Assembly: GCA_002345675.1 (NCBI GenBank)
Contig: DDWL01000052.1
Span: 1-5,265, forward strand
Length of the DNA: 5,265 nucleotides
Source: Bacteroidales bacterium UBA2287
GTDB lineage: Bacteria > Bacteroidota > Bacteroidia > Bacteroidales > Tenuifilaceae
Direction of reading: 5' to 3'
Shown: positions 1-5,130 of the stretch, in pieces
Numbering within the stretch: the first letter of the stretch is position 1
Layout of the letters: each line of letters begins with the position of its first letter
The notes under the pieces: model-generated
Seen by the model: only the letters and a program-made list of their open reading frames with translations
Database searches by the model: none
What the model was told of the DNA's origin: nothing
Translations under genes and position numbers: made by a program

Positions 1-86
1 CGGTTATCCCGATATCGCTTCGCTTATCGGGAGGGTCGGGGCTTACAAAGTGTTGCAGGTAAGGGTTCCCGCAATAAGCGGGATAA
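1..86. repeat. Pair of REP-like hairpins at window start
   Basis: Two GC-rich hairpins lie 34 nt apart. The first has an 8-bp perfect stem, TCCCGATA (7-14) with TATCGGGA (25-32), around the loop TCGCTTCGCT. The second has a 6-bp perfect stem, TCCCGC (67-72) with GCGGGA (78-83), around AATAA. Both start with TCCC and end with GGGA, and both stand out from the AT-rich surroundings. Paired hairpins of this kind resemble bacterial REP/BIME elements. No T-run follows either stem, so a Rho-independent terminator is unlikely. The left boundary is outside the window, and I cannot tell whether this is the tail of a larger element. Confidence 0.5.
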
Positions 87-199
87 ACTCAACTCTACCG
101 TTTCAAAGAACTTGAACACGAAGATAAATAAAAATTAGTACGCAGGTGCACTGTAACAATAATTGGACGCAGGTACGCTTCGCTAACCTACGCCTAACC
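87..199. other. Non-coding stretch with one imperfect hairpin
   Basis: No convincing gene is seen here. Positions 168-192 form an imperfect hairpin: CGCAGGT (168-174) against ACCTACG (186-192) with one mismatch. Its loop, ACGCTTCGCTA, carries the same GCTTCGC core found in the loop of the hairpin at 7-32. A short open frame at 87-131 ends in a protein-like tail (LYRFKELEHEDK) but is preceded directly by an in-frame stop at 84-86. It could be the eroded 3' end of a gene lying to the left. Confidence 0.3.
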
Positions 200-233
200 T
201 CGTTTCAATCTGGCAGCCTTGGCTTAGCAGGGT
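200..233 (+). repeat. Copy 1 of a 22-bp intergenic repeat with CCTTG/CAGGG hairpin
   Basis: Positions 200-221 are identical over 22 bp to 1924-1945 (core TTTCAATCTGGCAGCCTTG). After a variable 6-nt loop, both copies continue with CAGGGT. CCTTG (217-221) can pair with CAGGG (228-232), including one T-G wobble, around the loop GCTTAG. In the second copy the loop is TCATAA, so arms are kept while the loop varies. In copy 2 this segment directly abuts the full palindromic element A; here no such element follows, so it may be a solo remnant or a separate small repeat. Confidence 0.6.
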
Positions 234-276
234 TTTCTCGACGAATTGGACTTTATTTATTAACCCAAAAGCGAAA

Positions 277-310
277 TTTGTAATAATAAAAAAAAATATT
301 ACTAAATTTG
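277..310 (+). promoter_or_regulatory. Bacteroidota-type promoter for the beta-helix gene
   Basis: TAAATTTG at 303-310 fits the Bacteroidota -7 consensus TAnnTTTG. TTTG at 277-280 fits the -33 element, with 22 nt between them, near the upper end of usual spacing. Transcription would start around 316-318, leaving a leader of about 75 nt. The region is AT-rich, so a chance match is possible. It is nonetheless the best candidate upstream of the start codon at 394. Confidence 0.5.
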
Positions 311-393
311 GCTGCCCCAAAGACTTAGTTCACTGATATAAATATGATTAATAACTGGGTAAGCCTATATTAATTTTAATAAAAACTAAAAAA

Positions 394-1656
394 ATGATGA
401 AAACAATTATTATTACATTAGTCATAAGTATGACAACAATAAATACTTTTTGTCAAACTTATTTTCAAGGAGGTATTTACAATAATACCGAATGGTCATT
501 AGAAAACAGTCCTTACATCATAACAGGAGATGTTGTGCTTTTTCCAGATAAAATTTTAACAATTCAACCTGGTGTTCAAGTGAAATTTGATGGCTTTTAT
601 TTTTTAGAAATTCGTGGAACGTTAAATGCTATTGGAAATGAAAATAATCGAATTGTATTTACTTCTAATCAAACAAGTCCCAATAATAACGATTGGCAAG
701 GAACGAAAATTAAAAATAATCAAGGGGCATCTGCAAGTTTTGAATTTTGTGATTTTTCATATGCCTCTGTTGCTAATAATGTTGAATGTTGTAACGTAGG
801 TGGTCCGATTTATTTCAATAGTTGTAGTTTTTCATATAATACAACGGCATTGTCAGGATATACAGGGTATGATAATTATATTGATAATTGTGCGTTTTCA
901 AATAATACATATTGCGTAACTCAAGCAGATAAAATAATTTCAAATTCCACTTTTATTGATAATCAATATGGCTTGTTCGAAACAGAAAGAATTAATGTTA
1001 GTAAATCAATTTTTCAAAATAATGAGTTTGCTCTTTATGGTGGCAGAGGTTTGGTCGATAGTTGTGTTATCGAAAATAATAATATAGGAGTAAAACCTTT
1101 TTTTGAAGGCTTTGAATTAAGAAACAATCAAATAGTAAATAACACAATTGGCGTTCAGTTGTCAAGTTATAATGGTAATTATCCGCCAGTTAAAAACAAC
1201 CAAATATGCAACAATTCAACATACAATGTAGAAAATCTTGATGATATAAATAAGGATATAACCGAAAACTGTTGGTGTTCTTCTGATTCCACTATAATTG
1301 AAGATAAATTATATGATGGCTACGAAAATATATATATTGGATTACTTAATTATGATATTTTTGAAGAAAACTGTTTGACAGTTATTCATAGGGTAATAAA
1401 AGTAAATTTAGGTACAGAAATTTCAGGTATTAATACAGATAAAATTATTATTTATCCAAATCCGGCCGACGAAATGATTGCATTTTCTGGGATTAGTGAA
1501 TTTAAAAAAGTTGAAATTTATGATATTTCAGGAAAATTATTAATGTCTGAAACTGAAACTCCCATCTGTGTTTCAACTTTACAAAAAGGAATTTATATAG
1601 TTAAAATTACTACCTTAAATGGTTTAATTGAAATTGAAAAATTAGTGAAAAATTGA
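394..1656 (+). CDS. Secreted right-handed beta-helix protein with T9SS C-terminal sorting domain
   Basis: This is a predicted exported protein of 420 residues. Residues 1-20 form a signal peptide (MMKT, hydrophobic core, ending NTFC before Q21). Residues 28-105 carry the typical opening of bacterial parallel beta-helix proteins: W34, PYIITGDV, LTIQPGVQVKF (55-65), LEIRGTLNAIG (71-81), IVFTSN (87-92) and W101-G103. Residues 105-280 are short N-rich coils with recurring SxFxxN steps, as in pectate-lyase-like solenoids. ENCWCSSDSTIIEDKLYDGYE (291-311) matches the usual closing motif near the end of the helix. Residues about 345-420 are a type A T9SS sorting domain (PNP at 355-357, YDISGK 376-381, KGIYIVKI 398-405, basic C-terminus). 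The domain is normally removed on export across the outer membrane. No catalytic residues are identifiable, so adhesion or glycan binding is as likely as enzymatic activity. Start: ATG 394 and ATG 397 are adjacent; the leader is A-rich with no Shine-Dalgarno. The gene is clearly more AT-rich than the two genes downstream. Confidence 0.85.
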   Translation: MMKTIIITLVISMTTINTFCQTYFQGGIYNNTEWSLENSPYIITGDVVLFPDKILTIQPGVQVKFDGFYFLEIRGTLNAIGNENNRIVFTSNQTSPNNNDWQGTKIKNNQGASASFEFCDFSYASVANNVECCNVGGPIYFNSCSFSYNTTALSGYTGYDNYIDNCAFSNNTYCVTQADKIISNSTFIDNQYGLFETERINVSKSIFQNNEFALYGGRGLVDSCVIENNNIGVKPFFEGFELRNNQIVNNTIGVQLSSYNGNYPPVKNNQICNNSTYNVENLDDINKDITENCWCSSDSTIIEDKLYDGYENIYIGLLNYDIFEENCLTVIHRVIKVNLGTEISGINTDKIIIYPNPADEMIAFSGISEFKKVEIYDISGKLLMSETETPICVSTLQKGIYIVKITTLNGLIEIEKLVKN

Positions 1657-1750
1657 AAATAAATTTGTATATAATATGAGATAATTTCGAGTTTTTGTGG
1701 TAGGTTGAAACGTTGAGCAAGTAAAAATATTTGTGCCAAGTTGATTTAAG
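1657..1750. other. Intergenic stretch after beta-helix gene, no terminator seen
   Basis: This is AT-rich sequence without a gene. No GC-rich hairpin with a T-tract follows the stop codon. TTGATTTAAGTCAA at 1741-1754 is a near-perfect 14-nt palindrome at the edge of the next repeat. Nothing else stands out. Confidence 0.4.
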
Positions 1751-1815
1751 TCAATAGGATATTCAACCGAGCGCGAGTTCGACGTAGTCAATCCAAGGTT
1801 AATGTATTATAAGGA
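1751..1815 (+). repeat. Palindromic element C (partial copy, short loop form)
   Basis: The right arm and following spacer (1790-1815, beginning AATCCAAGGTTAATG) are identical over 26 nt to 5149-5174 in element B2. The loop module reads AACCGAGCG, CGAGTTC, GACGTAGTC before the right arm. Compared with element A it lacks exactly CCCTTTG, yet it keeps an inner stem: GAGC (1769-1772) with GTTC (1777-1780) around GCGA, including one G-T wobble. The mini-hairpin GAC-GTA-GTC (1781-1789) is intact. The outer left arm is decayed (GGAT at 1757-1760 only), and the second hairpin breaks off after GGA at 1815. Confidence 0.65.
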
Positions 1816-1923
1816 ACTTGCCTAATAGCAGTCAGGGGTGCAAATAAATCTCCTTTGTAACCCTTTTAGCATTATCCATTGCAAATTTATTTTAGCATAA
1901 CGGGGTATAACCGCCGCCGAACG
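1816..1923. other. Non-coding spacer between elements C and A
   Basis: No gene is seen. CATAACGGGGT (1896-1906) resembles CATAACAGGGT (1947-1957) at the entry to element A, so this may be an eroded repeat segment. GGT-ATA-ACC (1904-1912) could form a tiny hairpin. GC content rises sharply around 1901-1923 compared with the surrounding AT-rich DNA. Confidence 0.3.
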
Positions 1924-1957
1924 TCGTTTCAATCTGGCAGCCTTGTCATAACAGGGT
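1924..1957 (+). repeat. Copy 2 of the 22-bp intergenic repeat, abutting element A
   Basis: Positions 1924-1945 match 200-221 exactly. CCTTG (1941-1945) can pair with CAGGG (1952-1956) around TCATAA. The repeat runs straight into GTCAC, the left edge of element A. It may therefore be the insertion target or an optional 5' extension of the element. The B1 and B2 copies are preceded by different sequence, which favours the target or separate-repeat reading. Confidence 0.6.
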
Positions 1958-2140
1958 CACATCGGATTTGCAACCGAGCGCCCTTTGCGAGCTCGACGTA
2001 GTCAATCCGATGTTGTATTATTATAAGGATTTGCAACCGACCAAAGGGAGCTCAGCGAAGCTAATCCGACATAGAGAAGAATAACTTATTTTTTTATACT
2101 ACTATAACATCAAGTAATCCATTTTCTCCTGCGTAGTTTC
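1956..2140 (+). repeat. Palindromic element A (full copy, two expanded loops)
   Basis: The element runs from GTCAC to a tail ending TAGTTTC. Hairpin 1 has a perfect 10-bp stem, ACATCGGATT (1959-1968) with AATCCGATGT (2004-2013), enclosing a 35-nt loop. Within the loop, GAGC (1976-1979) can pair with GCTC (1991-1994), and GAC-GTA-GTC (1995-2003) forms a mini-hairpin against the right arm, giving a cloverleaf-like fold. A spacer, TTGTATTATTATAA, leads to hairpin 2: GGATT (2027-2031) with AATCC (2063-2067). Its 31-nt loop ends in AGC-GAA-GCT (2054-2062). The tail contains a T7 run and a 23-nt stretch (2104-2126) identical to 5223-5245 in B2. It shows all the parts of B1, with the second loop 28 nt longer. 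No open frame is present; it is likely non-autonomous and mobilised in trans. Confidence 0.75.
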
Positions 2141-2169
2141 TGGCGGAACTTTGGCCAATAAAATTTTAA

Positions 2170-2189
2170 TCGGATTACAAATCCTTATA
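2170..2189 (-). repeat. Inverted fragment E of the palindromic element
   Basis: The reverse complement reads TATAAGGATTTGTAATCCGA, identical over 20 nt to 5041-5060 and 5167-5186. It contains the simple second hairpin, GGATT-TGT-AATCC, in opposite orientation to element A, whose tail ends 30 nt upstream. Only this hairpin is recognisable; the rest of the unit is missing or decayed. Confidence 0.7.
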
Positions 2190-2197
2190 GTAAACGA

Positions 2198-2220
2198 GAG
2201 CCAGATAACATATCCGGCTC
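2198..2220. repeat. GAGCC/GGCTC hairpin upstream of the membrane-protein promoter
   Basis: GAGCCAGAT (2198-2206) pairs with ATCCGGCTC (2212-2220) through eight of nine positions, around the loop AACAT. No T-run follows, so an intrinsic terminator is not supported. It lies about 30 nt upstream of the promoter at 2252-2281. It could be a regulator site or another repeat; neither can be decided here. Confidence 0.4.
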
Positions 2221-2251
2221 GACAAGGATATCTTTCAGCAGCAGGCGGGTG

Positions 2252-2281
2252 TTGGTCGTTTATTGAAGAATGCTAACTTTG
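2252..2281 (+). promoter_or_regulatory. Bacteroidota-type promoter for the membrane protein gene
   Basis: TAACTTTG at 2274-2281 is a full match to TAnnTTTG. TTG at 2252-2254 lies 19 nt upstream, the expected spacing for the Bacteroidota primary sigma factor. Transcription would start near 2287-2289, giving a leader of about 34 nt before the ATG at 2322. It lies just downstream of element A and fragment E, so those repeats are upstream of the transcript rather than in it. Confidence 0.65.
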
Positions 2282-2321
2282 CGAGCCAGCTCTAACTAAT
2301 AGTTTTTATAACCAGCCTCCA

Positions 2322-3833
2322 ATGAAAAATATTCAATATGCCTCCTTCGACAAGCTAAAGGCAATACCATTTCAAATACTACCCCTTTTATTTTTAATAG
2401 TTTATCTACTATTCCCCACACAAAATAGCACTGTCGATGGGTATGCGTATGCTTGCCATGTTAAGTTTGGCGAAACTCTTTTTCAATCGCATCACTTGCT
2501 CTACTCTTTTTTTGGGTACGTGTGGTACAACTTCGTTGCCGTATTAGGAATTAATTTAGATGTACTAGGCACGCTAAAGGTTATGAATGCACTGTCGGCT
2601 TCGGTTTCGCTGTTGCTGTTGGGGTGCATTTTAATGCTTTTATTTAACAGCAAAACTAAAACGCTGGCGTGGGTTTTCTTTGTAGGTTCAACATGGGGTG
2701 TTATGCGGTTTGCCACCGAAAACGAAACTTATCTTTTACCCATTATGTTTTCGCTAGCTGGTAGTCTGTTCTATTTAAAATTTATAAACAATCCGAAGAT
2801 TAAATTTCTGTTGCTTTCGGGTAGTTTTGCAGCGGTAGCTTGTTTGTTTCATCAAATTCACTTTTTTTGGTGGTTTGCGCTGCTTATTGGCTTACTGTTA
2901 CAACGTCAGGTTAAAAATGCTATTCTATATGTAATTCCCGCTTTAATAGTACCATTAGCTTATATTATTGCTGCATTTGTTTACTATAACAACCCAGTTG
3001 AATTTAGTTCGTTACTTCAATTTGTGCTCCGCGACTTTTACTCGGGAACTGCAAATGTTGCAACAGGATTAACAAGTGTTGTATTTACTGCCATGAGCTT
3101 TTTCAGAACTTTCCTTCAGGTTCATGGCTACATTTTTGTACTTATAAAAGTTCAACCTTTTTATATACTGGGCTTAGCAATACCCTTCGCCCTATTTGTT
3201 GTTGCAATGCTGTTTTTAAGGTCAATATCATTTTCGTTTAAAACGCATACAAAAACTTTCTTTATACCGCATGTTATTGCTTTTCTTCTCCAATTTGTTT
3301 TTGCATTTCTTTCGAGTGGTAATGCCGAATTTATGGTTATGCTCCCATTTCTATTGGCGCTAACACTCCCTTTTATTGTTTCAATCGAAGCAAGGGTAGT
3401 TTCGTATATTGCAGCAGGAATGCTAATTTGGAATATTGCATTAGGCGTTTTGCCGCTGCGCAACGGTGTGTTAGACTCAAGTGAAATGATGGCCAACAAA
3501 GTACTTTACGCCGACGATGGCACTAACTTTTTTATTTGCTACAACAAGCCACATATCGAATGCATTGTATACTACGAAAAAGGGGAAATGCCGTCCAATG
3601 TTGTTTCGGGCACGAATAAAGGTGATGGAAACGAACTGAAAGCGAAAATGAAATCCTTGTTACAAGAGGGAGTGGCTATTTACACCGACTGTTTAAATCG
3701 CCCAAAAACGCTTTCGCGGGCGAGTATTTTAATCGAGAACAGGGACGATATTTTTGATGGGTACTCATTGGTAAAAGTCGACTCGGTTGAAACCATTTCG
3801 GGAAGGTTCTACTTAATGCAGGTTAAACCTTAG
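2322..3833 (+). CDS. Polytopic membrane protein, probable GT-C-type glycosyltransferase
   Basis: This 503-residue protein has about ten or eleven hydrophobic segments (for example 14-32, 83-107, 136-153, 177-220, 268-298, 312-330, 336-354, 357-377). A mostly soluble tail covers about 380-503. Its plan fits GT-C enzymes, which transfer sugar from lipid-phosphate donors at the outer face of the inner membrane. An acidic residue (D39 in STVDGYAY) sits in the first extracytoplasmic loop after TM1, followed by HHLLY (57-61). A TENETYLLP segment (132-140), histidines H177 and H180 next to a TM, and SGNAEFMVMLP (332-342) are also typical. No family signature is strong enough to give a substrate. A polymerase or flippase-like glycan protein is the main alternative. 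Start: ATG 2322 is the first ATG after the in-frame stop at 2274-2276, and it follows a good promoter. The next gene, a GT2, lies 194 bp downstream in the same direction, with a repeat fragment between. Confidence 0.65.
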   Translation: MKNIQYASFDKLKAIPFQILPLLFLIVYLLFPTQNSTVDGYAYACHVKFGETLFQSHHLLYSFFGYVWYNFVAVLGINLDVLGTLKVMNALSASVSLLLLGCILMLLFNSKTKTLAWVFFVGSTWGVMRFATENETYLLPIMFSLAGSLFYLKFINNPKIKFLLLSGSFAAVACLFHQIHFFWWFALLIGLLLQRQVKNAILYVIPALIVPLAYIIAAFVYYNNPVEFSSLLQFVLRDFYSGTANVATGLTSVVFTAMSFFRTFLQVHGYIFVLIKVQPFYILGLAIPFALFVVAMLFLRSISFSFKTHTKTFFIPHVIAFLLQFVFAFLSSGNAEFMVMLPFLLALTLPFIVSIEARVVSYIAAGMLIWNIALGVLPLRNGVLDSSEMMANKVLYADDGTNFFICYNKPHIECIVYYEKGEMPSNVVSGTNKGDGNELKAKMKSLLQEGVAIYTDCLNRPKTLSRASILIENRDDIFDGYSLVKVDSVETISGRFYLMQVKP

Positions 3834-3857
3834 TAATTTGATAATAACATACTATCA

Positions 3858-3925
3858 TAGTCACCCTGGACCTGTAACCGAGCGCCCTTTGTGAACACGA
3901 CGTAGCAGCGGGGCTCTTAACAGGG
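3858..3925 (+). repeat. Degenerate palindromic element D
   Basis: It begins TAGTCACCCTGGA, matching the TAGTCAC left edge of B1 and B2. It carries the loop module AACCGAGCGCCCTTTG (3876-3891), identical over 16 nt to 1972-1987 in element A, then ACGACGTAG. The outer left arm is a third type (CACCCTGGA). Its expected partner after the loop is gone, though CCCTG (3864-3868) can still pair with CAGGG (3921-3925). No second hairpin or tail remains. It sits between the two glycosyltransferase-like genes. Confidence 0.55.
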
Positions 3926-4027
3926 CTATTAAGGGTATATGCTTGTGCCATGTTTTTAATATCTTCGTGGCTGTTAGTCTGTTTAAATAGTTTATAGGAA
4001 AATTAAAGAACGTTAATATTAGCACAC

Positions 4028-4936
4028 ATGCTCTCAGTATGTATTCCGGTTTATAATGTATTTATTTATAGCTTAGTAAATGAGCTGGCGAGTCAAATTG
4101 CAAACGGGAATCTTGATGTTGAGATTCTTGTTTTCGATGACCACTCTATAGTAGAGTTTAAAAGTGAAAATAGAAAGGTTTCGGAATTAAAATGCGTAAA
4201 CTACCTTGAATTAGAACAAAATATTGGTAGGGCTGCAATTCGAAATAAACTTGTTAGAGAGGCGAAAGGATCTGCCATTCTTTTTATCGATTGCGATATG
4301 AGGGTTGTTGATAACCTTTTTTTGAAAAAGTATTACGAATTACACGAAAAGAAAATTGTAGTTGTTGGGGGTGTGTCCTATACGAATAAGTGTCCAAATC
4401 CTATGCATCTTCTTCGCTGGAAATATGGTGTAAATAGGGAAAGTACTCCCGCTTTTAAACGACAATGTAAACCTTATTCATCGTTTATGACTGGAAATGT
4501 AATGATTCCTAAGTTGCTGTTGATTGAAAGTCCATTTCATAGTCAAATAATTGGGTATGGGCACGAAGACACAGTATTCGGCTTCGAATTAATGAAAATG
4601 AAATATCCTATTTTTCATATCGACAATCCTTTACAGCATGATGGGCTTGAAAATTCGAGTGAGTTTTTGGCGAAAACTAAAGTGGGAATCGATAATTTAG
4701 TATTAATCTGGAATAGATTAGGCCGCTCAAAAGATTTTACTAAAATGGTTAAACTTTTGAAAGCAGCCGTTTTATTAAATAACATTAAGATAGGGTTTAT
4801 TTTTTCGAAGTTTTTTTTAATGTTTAACGGAATAATAGAAAAAAACCTATATGGGAGGCACCCAAACCTTCGCCTTTTCGATTTTTATAAGTTGGGACTA
4901 ATTCTGCAAGCAATTAAAAAAGAAAAAATCGAATAA
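4028..4936 (+). CDS. Family 2 glycosyltransferase (GT-A fold)
   Basis: This is a predicted cytoplasmic enzyme of 302 residues that transfers a sugar from a nucleotide-sugar donor to an acceptor. The fold is clear from end to end. LSVCIPVYN (2-10) is the first beta strand; D37-D38 (ILVFDDHS) lies in the nucleotide site. NIGRAAIRNKLVREAKG (65-81) leads to the metal-binding DxD motif D88-C89-D90 (LFIDCDMRV). TGN (155-157) and GYGHEDTVFG (176-185) follow, with E180-D181 as the likely catalytic acids. HDGLE (204-208) is a conserved-looking motif found after the active site in this GT2 type. The GHED segment resembles the C-terminal lobe of galactosyl/GalNAc transferases, but donor and acceptor are unknown. 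One hydrophobic stretch (about 253-270) may contact the membrane. ATG 4028 is chosen because it gives the exact family N-terminus; the in-frame ATG at 3950 is cut off by a stop. TATCTTCG (3960-3967) is only a weak promoter match, so read-through from the gene upstream is possible. Confidence 0.88.
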   Translation: MLSVCIPVYNVFIYSLVNELASQIANGNLDVEILVFDDHSIVEFKSENRKVSELKCVNYLELEQNIGRAAIRNKLVREAKGSAILFIDCDMRVVDNLFLKKYYELHEKKIVVVGGVSYTNKCPNPMHLLRWKYGVNRESTPAFKRQCKPYSSFMTGNVMIPKLLLIESPFHSQIIGYGHEDTVFGFELMKMKYPIFHIDNPLQHDGLENSSEFLAKTKVGIDNLVLIWNRLGRSKDFTKMVKLLKAAVLLNNIKIGFIFSKFFLMFNGIIEKNLYGRHPNLRLFDFYKLGLILQAIKKEKIE

Positions 4937-4972
4937 GATTTCCCCAAAACTTGTTTATAAAATATTAATTAT

Positions 4973-5130
4973 TAGTCACATCGAATTTGCAACCGAGCGC
5001 CATTTGCGAGCTCGACGTAGTCAATCCGATGTTGTATTATTATAAGGATTTGTAATCCGAAGAAATATAAAACTCATCTTTTTTATACTACAATTACATC
5101 AATTTACCCAATTTCACCTGCATAGTTTCC
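4973..5130 (+). repeat. Palindromic element B1 (full copy, 158 bp)
   Basis: It runs from TAGTCAC to TAGTTTCC and is followed at once by a second copy. Hairpin 1 is ACATCGAATT (4978-4987) against AATCCGATGT (5023-5032), with one mismatch caused by G-to-A in the left arm. Its 35-nt loop (4988-5022) differs from that of element A by a single base. Hairpin 2 is the simple form, GGATT-TGT-AATCC (5046-5058), inside a 20-mer (5041-5060) shared with B2 and fragment E. The tail includes a T6 run and ATACTAC, as in element A. It begins 36 bp after the GT2 stop codon, so it may be transcribed as the 3' end of that mRNA. Confidence 0.75.

Noticed and set aside
1..138. Open plus frame of 45 codons running in from the window edge
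   Set aside because: It reads through two GC-rich hairpins and gives a basic low-complexity peptide with no family resemblance. A different frame (87-131) has a more protein-like tail but is closed by a stop at 84-86. Neither is safe to call.
1660..1667. TAAATTTG, a match to the Bacteroidota -7 box
   Set aside because: It is in AT-rich DNA at a gene end, its nearest TTG is 23 nt away, and no gene follows for over 600 bp.
1895..1912. GCATAAC and GTATAAC strings resembling integron attC core sites
   Set aside because: No matching GTTRRRY partner or imperfect attC stem could be found at a suitable distance, and there is no cassette array or integrase.
2068..2097. Rho-independent terminator from hairpin 2 of element A plus its T7 run
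   Set aside because: About 20 nt separate the short AT-rich stem from the T-run, too far for a standard intrinsic terminator.
2501..2716. Minus-strand open frame of 71 codons
   Set aside because: It lies wholly inside the membrane-protein gene, its translation shows no domain-like pattern, and it has no leader or promoter signal.
3161..3499. Minus-strand open frame of 112 codons
   Set aside because: It is antisense to hydrophobic segments of the membrane-protein gene; its composition is what complementing such codons gives, with no recognisable motif.
3950..4027. In-frame upstream ATG for the GT2 gene
   Set aside because: The frame is interrupted by a stop before 4028, and MLSVCIPVYN at 4028 is the expected GT2 N-terminus.
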